Of a stretch of 64,000 bases of DNA, positions 16,839-24,708 are shown piece after piece. Both the position numbers and the translations under genes were made by a program. The stretch covers positions 62,001-126,000 of the forward strand of contig CAZOOZ010000006.1 of NCBI GenBank assembly GCA_964581565.1. The letters are read 5' to 3'. Under the pieces are notes generated by a model. The model was not told the DNA's origin. It worked only from the letters and a program-made list of their open reading frames with translations, and did no database searches. This stretch comes from UBA1433 sp964581565 (GTDB taxonomy: Bacteria > Bacillota > Clostridia > Eubacteriales > UBA1433). Every line of letters starts with the position of its first letter. The first letter of the stretch is position 1.

Positions 16839-17263
16839 TAAAACAGCTCCTTGAAATATAATTTTAAAAAGAAAAATAATGCACCTATAGTTTTTCCGAT
16901 TATCAAACTATTTATAACCGTTCTTTCATTGTTTTTTAGCTTAAATTTTTTTGTTATTATGGGAATAATATTTAATACTTCGGTAAGTGCACCTGCGAGC
17001 ATTCCAATAAAAATTCCATATAAGATTCCTGCCAAAACTGAAAATATATCTGCTAAATAAAATCTTATATCCAAAGAATAGATAATTGTTGATGTGATGC
17101 ATCCCAAAAGAACACTGTTCTGCCAGCGATATGTATATGCCCTGTTTTTTAATGACAAATTTAATCTTGGGATAATATCCAGCGCAACAAATAAAGATGA
17201 AATCGTTATTCCACCAGCTGCACCTGCGCATAATAAAAATATTATCAAAATAATCGCCTTCAT
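16838..17263 (-). CDS. spoVAB: Stage V sporulation protein AB
   Basis: A small membrane protein (141 residues, about four helices) needed with SpoVAA in those spore-formers that have the longer spoVA operon. GAAGGITISSLFVALDIIPRL and GIFIGMLAGALTEVLNIIPI are family features. It lies 21 bases after spoVAA and overlaps spoVAC by one base. Its presence marks the AA-AB-AC-AD-AE type of operon, as opposed to the AC-AD-AE set of many Clostridium species. Confidence 0.9.
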   Translation of the reverse strand: MKAIILIIFLLCAGAAGGITISSLFVALDIIPRLNLSLKNRAYTYRWQNSVLLGCITSTIIYSLDIRFYLADIFSVLAGILYGIFIGMLAGALTEVLNIIPIITKKFKLKNNERTVINSLIIGKTIGALFFFLKLYFKELF

Positions 17264-17284
17264 ATTACTTACTGATTCACCTTC

Positions 17285-17908
17285 TTAATTTGTACTTTTA
17301 TTGTTCTTGCTTTCTGTTTTTACATAATCTTCCATGGTTTTTGTATAGCTCGAAATTTCTATTTTAAGAGGTGAAGGCATTTGTATTTTTTTATTTCTTT
17401 TATTCTTTGCTATAAAATTAAAAAATACGTAAACTCCTACACCGACGCCAATTGAATACGGAATCGCAGTAATATATGGTATCGTTACTTCTTTTCCTGT
17501 TAAGATTTTATTTATATTTCTTAAAACCGACAGCATATTAATATCTGCATGAAAATTCATAATGGCAGCACCTGCACAAATTGCAATAAAAAAAGCAATA
17601 ATAAATGATTTTATAATTGTTAGAAAACTGTTTCCATGATGGTATGCAAACTCTATAAGTATGTCTTCCGTGCCTATAAAACGAATATCTAAGTTTACAT
17701 CGATAGAATTTATTTTTTGAGCAATATCGATTAAATGGATAACATTATATCCTGATCCTTCATCAACAAAAAGTATTGGCAAATTTAATATTGCTTGTCT
17801 ATATTTGCTATCACACTCTATCAATGCAATATCTTTAATCAAAATTTCTTTACTTTCATGTATAATAACTTTACTTTTAGGTTGGATTAAAACTATATTG
17901 GTCTGCAT
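17285..17908 (-). CDS. spoVAA: Stage V sporulation protein AA
   Basis: The first gene of the spoVA operon. The N-terminal cytosolic part (residues 1-110) has the strand-rich IQPKSKVIIHESKEILIKDIALIE, typical of SpoVAA, and the C-terminal half has two membrane helices near residues 115-140 and 160-185. It is 207 residues, as in Bacillus. A GGAAA lies upstream of the ATG. No clear sigma-G promoter could be read, but a 32-bp palindrome begins 25 bases upstream of the start. Confidence 0.88.
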   Translation of the reverse strand: MQTNIVLIQPKSKVIIHESKEILIKDIALIECDSKYRQAILNLPILFVDEGSGYNVIHLIDIAQKINSIDVNLDIRFIGTEDILIEFAYHHGNSFLTIIKSFIIAFFIAICAGAAIMNFHADINMLSVLRNINKILTGKEVTIPYITAIPYSIGVGVGVYVFFNFIAKNKRNKKIQMPSPLKIEISSYTKTMEDYVKTESKNNKSTN

Positions 17909-17932
17909 ACTGATAGTATTTCCAAAAATAAA

Positions 17933-17964
17933 AAAAGATTTATAAAATATTTTATAAATCTTTT
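17933..17964. promoter_or_regulatory. 32-bp perfect palindrome upstream of spoVAA
   Basis: The half-site AAAAGATTTATAAAAT (17933-17948) is followed directly by its exact reverse complement (17949-17964). It lies 25 bases before the spoVAA ATG and on the far side of the IclR-type gene leader. It may be a regulator site or form a long AT hairpin in RNA. Confidence 0.4.
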
Positions 17965-18027
17965 AACTAATCTTGGTCCATTTTTATCAAAGATTAAATT
18001 TCATAATATTTGTTATTTAAATAATTG

Positions 18028-18043
18028 ATCCAAACTTTTGGAT
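18028..18043. promoter_or_regulatory. Operator-like dyad in the IclR-gene leader
   Basis: ATCCAAA (18028-18034) and TTTGGAT (18037-18043) are a perfect inverted repeat with a 2-base centre. They lie just upstream of a TATAAT (18051-18056). Confidence 0.4.
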
Positions 18044-18065
18044 TTTATGTTATAATTAATTTGTT

Positions 18066-18096
18066 TCGATATATGAAATATTATTTCTTATATCGA
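18066..18096. promoter_or_regulatory. Near-perfect 31-bp dyad, candidate IclR-type operator
   Basis: TCGATATA (18066-18073) and TATATCGA (18089-18096) flank GAAAT-ATT-ATTTC (18075-18087), with a single mismatched pair. The GAAAT/ATTTC core is like the operators known for IclR regulators. It sits between a TATAAT and the regulator gene at 18184, so autoregulation is likely. Confidence 0.5.
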
Positions 18097-18183
18097 TATC
18101 AATGATGATTTGCCATTAATTTTTATATTACTATATTTAAATAATATTGTTTACCGTTATTAAAAATTATTAAGGTGACTTAT

Positions 18184-18948
18184 ATGCAAAAAAATCAATA
18201 TATTTTAAGCTCAGTATCCAATACACTTGAAATTTTAGATTTATTAAATGAATATGACGAATTATCTTTAGCTCAAATATGTAGATTGAAAAATATAAAT
18301 AAGGCTTCAGCGTTTCGTATGCTTTATACGCTCCAGAAAAAAAACTACGTCAGCAAAGATGATACAGGAAAATATTCTCTAAATATAAAATTTGCTCAAT
18401 ATGGAGCTAAACTATTAGATCGTCAAAATATTTTACTAGTTGCAAGACCTTATTTAACACAACTTAGAAATAAATATAATGAAACAACGCATCTTTCAAT
18501 TCTAAGTAATGATAATAATTGTATCATTATCCATAAAGAAAAGAGCAATCAACCAATGCAAATGTCGAGCACTATAGGCGGCAAAATGGATTTATATTGT
18601 TCAGCAACCGGAAAAATTATTACCTCCTATTTAGCTAAAGAATTAATTGAAGAAAAATTATCACATTTAGAACCTGTAAAATATACAGAGAATACGAAAA
18701 TTGATATACAGATCATAAGAGAAGAATTAAAATCTGTCGCGCTTAATGGTTTTGCAGAAGATTCACAGGAAAGGCATATAGGGCTTACTTGTTATGCTTT
18801 CCCGATTTTTGATATAAACAAAAAATGTATTGGGGCAATCAGTATTTCTGGTAACAGTAAAAATATGAATAACAACAAGGCCTCTATGTTATCTTCCTTA
18901 AAAAATATATCTAATCAGATATCCGTAAAATTAGGATATAGCGTCTAA
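18184..18948 (+). CDS. IclR family transcriptional regulator
   Basis: A winged-helix regulator. The N-terminal domain (residues about 8-65: SVSNTLEILDLLNEYDELSLAQICRLKNINKASAFRMLYTLQKKNYV) is the IclR helix-turn-helix, and the rest is the GAF-like effector domain (ATGKIITSYL, GFAEDSQERHIGLTCYAFPIFD, IGAISISG). The start is ATG 18184 with AAGGTG at 18172-18177; a GTG at 18175 overlaps that site. It is 254 residues. Targets may include itself and the convergent MFS transporter. IclR proteins often control aromatic or sugar-acid catabolism, but no ligand can be assigned. Confidence 0.92.
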   Translation: MQKNQYILSSVSNTLEILDLLNEYDELSLAQICRLKNINKASAFRMLYTLQKKNYVSKDDTGKYSLNIKFAQYGAKLLDRQNILLVARPYLTQLRNKYNETTHLSILSNDNNCIIIHKEKSNQPMQMSSTIGGKMDLYCSATGKIITSYLAKELIEEKLSHLEPVKYTENTKIDIQIIREELKSVALNGFAEDSQERHIGLTCYAFPIFDINKKCIGAISISGNSKNMNNNKASMLSSLKNISNQISVKLGYSV

Positions 18949-18973
18949 CAATATAAATATATATAAAATAAAA

Positions 18974-19005
18974 AACAGCTATCGTTTTTTAAAGTGATAG
19001 CTGTT
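18974..19005 (-). terminator. Terminator of the MFS transporter gene
   Basis: AACAGCTATC (18974-18983) pairs with GATAGCTGTT (18996-19005). On the minus strand the stem is followed by a run of T, suited to the MFS gene ending at 19018. The IclR gene converges from the other side. Confidence 0.8.
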
Positions 19006-19017
19006 ACTTCATAATAG

Positions 19018-20337
19018 TTATTTTAAATCAAATATTTTCTTTTTATATTTGTTCTTTTTTATATCGTAATATCTGTTTTTACAATTGGTTTCCAGTAAAA
19101 AGAAAGTGAGCACTGAGCAAATAATACCTAAAAATATAAATATTAAAAACATTTTTCTAAAGGCTACCTGTGCTCCAAATAAAGGTTCATATTTACTGAT
19201 AATCCTTCCAAAAAACAACGGCACAACCGCTGCTCCAAGAAAGACTGCCGTGTTCGCTATTGATGTAGACATTCCTGAATATTTTGGATTGTTCAGATCT
19301 TTTGCCACTCCGTAAAAAAGAACCGAATAAGTTAAAAAGAATGCTTCTAAAATAAGAGCTATACTGAACAATGCAAGTGGTGGTTTTCCATTATTTATAA
19401 ACACAATCAGTGCAGTGCAAATGATAAAACCGATTGAAGCAATAATAGCTGGTAATTTTCTCATTTTAAGCTTATCAGTTAAAAACCCGATAAACATACA
19501 GCCGCATGCGGCTCCGACCGGATAGAAGAAAGTAATAGAGCCTGCTTTGGTTACACTCAAGCCGTAGACATCTGTTAGATAAGCCACGGACCATGCTGTT
19601 ATTGTAAAGTTAATACCCATTGCCAGAAAATTGATAATGATAATTGGCCACATATGTTTATTCTTTAAAATCTCTACTAAAGTTTTTAATATACCTTCAT
19701 TTTCACTGGCTTCTGCCGGTTTCTTTAAGACTACTATCGGTTCATAACCTTTGTCTTCAGGTTTGTTTCGAACAACGATTAAAAGTAAAATTGCCAAAGC
19801 AATAGAAAAAATTCCAATTGCTACAAACGACATTCTCCATGTTAAAAGTCCAACCATAAAAGCCAACGGACCCTGCGCTCCTGCTCCACCCATATTTCCA
19901 ATAAATGTGGTCATACCTGTAAGAGTACCAAATTCACTTTCTTCAAACCATGTAGATTGAATTTTAAGTATCGAAAGGAAAATCACGCTTGCCCCAAGCC
20001 CTACTAATACTCTTGTAACTAAAAGAAATGAAAAATTTGATGAAATACCAAACAATATGGAACCCAAAGCCATAAGCAAACAGCCCATAACAGCTGTTTT
20101 TCTTGCTCCAAGTGTATCGGCAAGAATGCCTACCGGAATTTGCATGAAAGCATAAGGATAAAAATAAGCTGCCGTGAGGTATGAATATTGCATAGCCGTC
20201 ATATTGAATGCTTCTTCTAAATTCCCTTTAACAACGGCAGGTGACAAACGATGAAAAAAAACAAAAAAATACGCGAGTAACAATAAAGCAAATACGAACC
20301 ATCTATATGTATATGCCTTATTTTTTACCTTGTCCAT
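19018..20337 (-). CDS. Major facilitator superfamily transporter
   Basis: A 12-helix MFS permease of 439 residues. The loop 2-3 motif appears as GILADTLGARKTAVMGC and the central loop holds RNKPEDKGYEPI. The N-terminal FALLLLAYFFVFFHRLSPAVV resembles organic-anion or sugar-phosphate permeases (UhpC/GlpT and anaerobe MFS paralogues). Substrate is not readable. A TTTACA-17-TATAAT promoter lies at 20410-20438. It is convergent with the IclR regulator, a common layout for a transporter and its regulator. Confidence 0.88.
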   Translation of the reverse strand: MDKVKNKAYTYRWFVFALLLLAYFFVFFHRLSPAVVKGNLEEAFNMTAMQYSYLTAAYFYPYAFMQIPVGILADTLGARKTAVMGCLLMALGSILFGISSNFSFLLVTRVLVGLGASVIFLSILKIQSTWFEESEFGTLTGMTTFIGNMGGAGAQGPLAFMVGLLTWRMSFVAIGIFSIALAILLLIVVRNKPEDKGYEPIVVLKKPAEASENEGILKTLVEILKNKHMWPIIIINFLAMGINFTITAWSVAYLTDVYGLSVTKAGSITFFYPVGAACGCMFIGFLTDKLKMRKLPAIIASIGFIICTALIVFINNGKPPLALFSIALILEAFFLTYSVLFYGVAKDLNNPKYSGMSTSIANTAVFLGAAVVPLFFGRIISKYEPLFGAQVAFRKMFLIFIFLGIICSVLTFFLLETNCKNRYYDIKKNKYKKKIFDLK

Positions 20338-20409
20338 ATAAAATCAGCCCCCAAAAAAAATTAAATTAAAGAATTATTAAAATATATTAGTACACTATAT
20401 AACATTAGA

Positions 20410-20438
20410 ATTATATTAAAGAGAAATAAAATTGTAAA
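20410..20438 (-). promoter_or_regulatory. Predicted promoter of the MFS gene
   Basis: On the minus strand TTTACA (20433-20438) and TATAAT (20410-20415) are 17 bases apart, about 70 bases from the start codon. Confidence 0.7.
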
Positions 20439-20482
20439 TAGTCTTTTTTAAATTTATCATATTAATTTCTTGAATTATAACG

Positions 20483-20522
20483 AATTAGATTTTAATTTCA
20501 CATAAAATCTAATTTTTTTTTT
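20483..20522 (+). terminator. Orphan intrinsic terminator on the plus strand
   Basis: AATTAGATTTTA (20483-20494) pairs perfectly with TAAAATCTAATT (20503-20514), followed by an unbroken T run to 20522. No rightward gene ends here. A weak TTGTAA-17-TATCAT promoter lies at 20432-20460. Confidence 0.65.
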
Positions 20523-20677
20523 GTCCATATTCATGCTAAATAGATTGAATTATCTTCAAACAAATCTATATAATAATTATTTAATTCATAAATAATTAAA
20601 ATTTGCTTTATTTAATTTTTTAAAGAAAAAAATCTGTTAAAAAAATGTCATTTCTTTAAAAACCTGTTTATTTATTA

Positions 20678-20705
20678 TTGCATTTATTTATAATTATGGT
20701 AAAAT
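20678..20705 (+). promoter_or_regulatory. Predicted promoter of the 2-oxoacid oxidoreductase operon
   Basis: TTGCAT (20678-20683) and TAAAAT (20700-20705) are 16 bases apart, leaving an untranslated leader of about 180 bases before the ferredoxin gene. Confidence 0.45.
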
Positions 20706-20718
20706 GTTAAATGAAGTT

Positions 20719-20732
20719 TGAAAACGTTATTG
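20719..20732 (+). promoter_or_regulatory. Possible CcpA (cre) site
   Basis: TGAAAACGTTATTG matches the cre consensus TGWAANCGNTNWCA at 12 of 14 positions, failing at the last two. It lies just downstream of the predicted start of transcription, a position where CcpA-type proteins repress. Confidence 0.3.
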
Positions 20733-20891
20733 GAGCAAATAAATTGCCAATATAAATGCAACATACATATTTTTTTAGAATAATTAACTAATTTAAATAC
20801 ATTATTAATGCTTTATTTTATTCTTTAACTATTGCCACTATTTATAAATCTATATATATAAACAATGTGGAAAAGAAACGGAGGAGATTAC

Positions 20892-21092
20892 ATGAGCAAG
20901 GTTATTGTTAGCAAAGACAAATGCAAACAATGTGGGTATTGTGTCAAACATTGCCCAAAACAAGCAATCAGCTTTTCAACTGATTTCAATTCTTCCGGTT
21001 TCAAGTATGCTGTCGTTGACGATGGAAAGTGCATTCAATGTGGAATGTGCTACACAACATGTCCTGACGGCGTATTTGAGATAACGGAATAA
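20892..21092 (+). CDS. 2-oxoacid:ferredoxin oxidoreductase, ferredoxin-type delta subunit
   Basis: A 66-residue 2[4Fe-4S] ferredoxin subunit with CKQCGYCVKHCPKQ and CIQCGMCYTTCPDG, two complete CxxCxxCxxxCP motifs. It passes electrons from the TPP-containing core to external ferredoxin. The start at 20892 (MSKVIVSK) follows GGAGGAGATTAC. It is the first gene of a D-A-B-C operon; the next gene starts 13 bases on. Confidence 0.93.
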   Translation: MSKVIVSKDKCKQCGYCVKHCPKQAISFSTDFNSSGFKYAVVDDGKCIQCGMCYTTCPDGVFEITE

Positions 21093-21105
21093 AGGAGGTA
21101 CTAGT

Positions 21106-22164
21106 ATGGGAGATATGGTAAAAGGCAACATCGCTATGGGCGAAGCTGCTATCAGAGCAGGAATGCACATTTATTGCGGCTATCCAATAACGCCATCTAC
21201 TGAAATTATGGAATATATGTCATGGCGTGCACAAGATGCAGGCAGACAATTTATTCAGGCTGCAAACGAAGGCGAAGCTATGTACATGGTATATGGCGCA
21301 GCATCCGTTGGTGCAAGAGTATTAACAGCATCTTCAGGTCTTGGGATTTCATTAAAACAAGAAGGCGTAGGCTATATGGCTGCTGCCGATTATCCTTGTG
21401 TTATGATTTCAGTTGTACGTTATGGTGACGGTCTTGGTTCATTAGAATCAGGTCAAAATGACTATTTGAGAGAAACAAGAGGCGGCGCAAACGGAGACTA
21501 CAGAAACATAGTTTTATCACCATCGTCAGTTCAGGAAGCTGTTGATTTGGTTTATCTGGCATTTGATTTGTCAGAAAAATACAGAAATGTTGTTGTCATC
21601 CTAACCGAAGGAGCTCTTGGGCAAATGATGGAAGACTGCGACTATCCGCCAATGAAAGAAGTTCCTTTCTATGACTGGGCATTTGATGGAAAACACACTC
21701 ATAAACAAGAATCGCAAATGACAGCCAACTTATTTGAAAGAGCTCAAAGAATGAATGCTAAAAGAGCTGAAATCACAGCTAACGAACAGAGATGGGAAGC
21801 TGTTGATATAGAAGATGCAGATTATGTATTCTTTGCATACGGTGTTCCAGGACGTGTTACACTTGGTTTAGTTGACGAGCTGCGTAAAGAAGGTCAAAAA
21901 GTTGGTATTATCAGACCTATCAGTTTATGGCCGTTCCCACAAAAAGCATATGAAGCTATAAACAAAAATGTCAAAGCTTTCATAACAGTTGAAACATGTG
22001 ATGAAGGTCAAATGATCGAAGACGTTGCTTTGTATGCTAAGAAAACAGGCTTTGGCGATGTTCCATGTTATGCAATCGCTTCACCGCCAGGCGTTCCAAA
22101 AATGTCATATGTAAAAGAAAAATTCGAAGCTATAAAAGCCGGCAAAGCGAAGGAGGTGTTCTAA
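21106..22164 (+). CDS. 2-oxoacid:ferredoxin oxidoreductase, alpha subunit (KorA/VorB type)
   Basis: The subunit carrying the substrate and CoA-binding half of the enzyme that converts a 2-oxoacid and CoA to acyl-CoA, CO2 and reduced ferredoxin. It has 352 residues. KGNIAMGEAAIRAGMHIYCGYPITPSTEIMEYM is the diagnostic N-terminus, and ASSGLGISLKQEG and GGANGDYRNIVLSPSS are pyrimidine-domain motifs of the VOR/KOR group. AAAGGAGG precedes the ATG. The branched-chain (VorB) or 2-oxoglutarate (KorA) substrate cannot be decided by eye; the four-subunit D-A-B-C order occurs for both. Confidence 0.9.
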   Translation: MGDMVKGNIAMGEAAIRAGMHIYCGYPITPSTEIMEYMSWRAQDAGRQFIQAANEGEAMYMVYGAASVGARVLTASSGLGISLKQEGVGYMAAADYPCVMISVVRYGDGLGSLESGQNDYLRETRGGANGDYRNIVLSPSSVQEAVDLVYLAFDLSEKYRNVVVILTEGALGQMMEDCDYPPMKEVPFYDWAFDGKHTHKQESQMTANLFERAQRMNAKRAEITANEQRWEAVDIEDADYVFFAYGVPGRVTLGLVDELRKEGQKVGIIRPISLWPFPQKAYEAINKNVKAFITVETCDEGQMIEDVALYAKKTGFGDVPCYAIASPPGVPKMSYVKEKFEAIKAGKAKEVF

Positions 22165-22165
22165 G

Positions 22166-22906
22166 ATGGCAAAAGCAAAAAAAGTGCCTGTAAAAATCAG
22201 TAGACAAGTTCCTTTTTGCCCAGGCTGCGGTCATGGCATAATCGTAAGAATGATAATGGAATGTGTAGAAGAACTTGGTTACAATGACAACGTAATTATC
22301 GGTAAACCAGTTGGTTGTGCGTCACTTCTTGATAACAGTTTAGACGTTGATACATTCACCGGTGCTCACGGTCGTAACGGCGCTTCTATGACTACGGTAA
22401 AAAGACTAAAACCCGATACATTGGTTATTGCTTATCAAGGCGATGGCGATGCATATAATATCGGTTTTTCTGAAACAATGAATGCTGCATACAGAAATGA
22501 AAAATTCACAGTGATCACAATTAATAACGGTAATTTTGGTATGACAGGCGGACAAATGGCATGGACAACAATGCCTGGTCAAAAAACTGCCACATCAGTA
22601 AATGGCCGTAATGTAGAATTATCAGGTATGCCAATTAAAGTGCCTGAAATGATAGCTTCAAGCTTTGATACAGCTTATGTAGCACGTGGAGCATTATTCA
22701 CACCTTCCGAAATTAACAAAACAAAAAGCTACATAAAAAAAGCTTTACAAGCTCAAATAGACGGCATCGGACATTCTATGGTTGAAATTCTTTCTCCATG
22801 CCCAACAAACTGGGGACTTTCTCCGTTAGCAGCAATGGAAAGAGTTGAAAAAGAACTTGTTCCATACTATCCACTTGGCGAACTGAAAAATAAGGGAGGC
22901 AAATAA
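22166..22906 (+). CDS. 2-oxoacid:ferredoxin oxidoreductase, beta subunit (TPP-binding)
   Basis: The TPP-pyrophosphate-binding subunit (246 residues). FCPGCGHGIIVRMI is the conserved N-terminal loop, and GDGDAYNIGFSETMNAAYRN with INNGNFGMTGGQ forms the GDG(X)nN Mg-TPP motif. It depends on TPP, whose salvage operon lies about 9 kb upstream. GGAGG lies within the end of the alpha gene. The start comes 1 base after the alpha stop codon. Confidence 0.93.
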   Translation: MAKAKKVPVKISRQVPFCPGCGHGIIVRMIMECVEELGYNDNVIIGKPVGCASLLDNSLDVDTFTGAHGRNGASMTTVKRLKPDTLVIAYQGDGDAYNIGFSETMNAAYRNEKFTVITINNGNFGMTGGQMAWTTMPGQKTATSVNGRNVELSGMPIKVPEMIASSFDTAYVARGALFTPSEINKTKSYIKKALQAQIDGIGHSMVEILSPCPTNWGLSPLAAMERVEKELVPYYPLGELKNKGGK

Positions 22907-22907
22907 T

Positions 22908-23444
22908 ATGAAAGAGATAGTATTTGCAGGTTTTGGCGGACAAGGTGTACTTACAGCTGGTCTTGTTTTATCACAAGTAGCGCTTTTCAGCGGTAAAAAA
23001 GCAACATGGATGCCTTCATACGGCCCGGCTATGAGAGGCGGCACAGCTAACTGTACTGTTAAATATAGTGATGATAGAATCTATTCTCCGGGTCAGGAAC
23101 AACCCGATGCTATAATGGCTTTAAATATTCCTTCATTTAACAAATTCATTACAATGCTTAAACCAGGCGGTATTATGCTTATTGACAGCGATATCGTTAC
23201 TTGCGATACAAATGTACGCGATGATGTCACTGTAGTAAAAATCCCCGCTTCAACATTTGCAAGTGAACTCAATAATTCTAAAGCATTGAATATCATCATG
23301 CTCGGCGCTCTTGTAAAATTGATGGGCGACTTTTCTGAACAAGAAGCAATCGATGGTATGAACGACATGTTCCGTAAAAAAGGAAAAGAAAAATTCGAGG
23401 CAGCTAATACAGCAGCTTTCAAAAAAGGATATGCATCCGTATAA
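22908..23444 (+). CDS. 2-oxoacid:ferredoxin oxidoreductase, gamma subunit
   Basis: The gamma domain (178 residues), beginning VFAGFGGQGVLTAGLVLSQVAL, the family signature. WMPSYGPAMRGGTANCTVKYSD follows, contributing to CoA binding. It completes the complex. GGGAGG precedes the ATG with one base between it and the beta stop. A strong hairpin terminates the operon directly after it. Confidence 0.93.
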   Translation: MKEIVFAGFGGQGVLTAGLVLSQVALFSGKKATWMPSYGPAMRGGTANCTVKYSDDRIYSPGQEQPDAIMALNIPSFNKFITMLKPGGIMLIDSDIVTCDTNVRDDVTVVKIPASTFASELNNSKALNIIMLGALVKLMGDFSEQEAIDGMNDMFRKKGKEKFEAANTAAFKKGYASV

Positions 23445-23451
23445 CCAAAAT

Positions 23452-23480
23452 AAAAAAGGGCTATATATTAGCCCTTTTTT
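23452..23480. terminator. Bidirectional terminator
   Basis: AAAAAAGGGCTA (23452-23463) pairs with TAGCCCTTTTTT (23469-23480), with runs of A and T giving a terminator in both directions. It lies between the oxidoreductase operon and the convergent U32 peptidase gene, whose stop codon it touches. Confidence 0.9.
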
Positions 23481-24708
23481 ATTTATCTTTTTTTTGTCGA
23501 ATGATATCCCCCTTTTTTAAAGACACATCGATATCAAAACAAAACAATTGCATTGCGTTAGGTGCCGAAGATAGAATATTGCCTTCTATATCACGTAGCT
23601 GCTTAATTGTATGCGATATATAATCTCTATACGGCCCGATAATTTCAACATAGGCTCCAGTTACAACTTTATTTCGCTGCTGTACGGTAACAACTTTTGT
23701 ATCTTCATTATAATCTACCACTATCCCTACAAATTCCCAGTTTCTAAGATAACCTGCAGTTGCATAATTTTGACTGTTTTCATCAGGTTTTTTATTAAAA
23801 AAACCATCTGTATATTCCCTGTAGCTGATTTTTTTTACTTCTTCAAGCCATTTCTTTTCAAATCTGTAGTGAGATGGATCTTTACAATACGAATCAATAA
23901 CTTTTCTATATGCTCCTACAACAGTCGCAATATAAAATTCTGATTTCATTCTTCCTTCTATTTTTAAAACATCTATGCCCATTTCAATGATTTCATCCAT
24001 ATATTCAATTAAGCATAAATCTTTTGAATTAAAAATATAGGTTCCTCTTTCATCTTCCAATACGGGCATATATTGCCCTTGCCTTGTTTGCTCAGATAGA
24101 TAATACTCCCATCTACACGGTTGTGCACAGTCCCCCCTGTTTGCGTTTCGGCCTGTCATGACATTGCTTAAAAGACATCGACCTGAATAGGCAATACACA
24201 TTGCACCATGAATAAAAATTTCGACCTGTAGCTTGGAAGGTGTGTTTTGAATAATCTCGGCAATTTCATTTTTATTCAATTCTCTTGCAAGTACAACTCG
24301 ATTAACGCCATTTTTATACCAAAATTTTGCAGTATTATAGTTTGTACAGCTCGATTGTGTTGAAAGAGAGATATGGATATTTTTATCAATTTTTCGAATC
24401 AAGGATATAACTCCAGGATCGGATGCGATGATTCCATCGACACCAGTAGAAATGACATCCTTGACATACTGTTCTAAATGCTCAAAGTCGACATTATGCG
24501 CTAAAATATTAATAGTTACATATACTTCCCTGTTAAATCGATGCGCATAATCTGCACCTTTTTTCATTTCTTTTATATCAAAATTGGTTGCATTCGCCCT
24601 GAGCCCGTATAATTTTCCACCGATGTATACGGCATCTGCTCCATAATTGATGGCTACTTTTAATTTTTCTAAATCTCCTGCAGGGGCCAGCAGTTTTGGC
24701 TTCTTCAA
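23479..24708 (-). CDS. trhP: Peptidase U32 family protein, probable tRNA U34 hydroxylase TrhP
   Basis: A U32 protein with the full signature EIFIHGAMCIAYSGRCLLS and the following cysteines in RGDCAQPCRW that bind an iron-sulfur cluster. Despite the peptidase name, TrhP proteins make 5-hydroxyuridine at tRNA position 34 from prephenate. The upstream trmR methylates that product, which supports this role. It has 409 residues; Bacillus has two subunits (P1/P2), only one is here. The start is TTG 24708, overlapping the trmR stop (TTGA); no ATG lies near the conserved KPKLLAPAGDLEKL start. Confidence 0.82.
   Translation of the reverse strand: MKKPKLLAPAGDLEKLKVAINYGADAVYIGGKLYGLRANATNFDIKEMKKGADYAHRFNREVYVTINILAHNVDFEHLEQYVKDVISTGVDGIIASDPGVISLIRKIDKNIHISLSTQSSCTNYNTAKFWYKNGVNRVVLARELNKNEIAEIIQNTPSKLQVEIFIHGAMCIAYSGRCLLSNVMTGRNANRGDCAQPCRWEYYLSEQTRQGQYMPVLEDERGTYIFNSKDLCLIEYMDEIIEMGIDVLKIEGRMKSEFYIATVVGAYRKVIDSYCKDPSHYRFEKKWLEEVKKISYREYTDGFFNKKPDENSQNYATAGYLRNWEFVGIVVDYNEDTKVVTVQQRNKVVTGAYVEIIGPYRDYISHTIKQLRDIEGNILSSAPNAMQLFCFDIDVSLKKGDIIRQKKDK

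Larger units (their letters stand above)
20338..20891. other. AT-rich intergenic region with divergent promoters and an orphan terminator
   Basis: This 554-base gap between the MFS gene and the 2-oxoacid oxidoreductase operon shows no protein gene. It holds the MFS promoter, a rightward terminator hairpin (20483-20522) with no gene before it, a dyad TTTAAAGAAA/TTTCTTTAAA (20619-20628, 20651-20660), the probable operon promoter and a cre-like site. Confidence 0.7.

Noticed and set aside
17094..20337. The shared AYTYRW peptide in SpoVAB and the MFS transporter
   Set aside because: The match is only six residues, the surrounding sequences differ and the contexts (membrane loop, N-terminus) are unrelated. 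Chance is likely.
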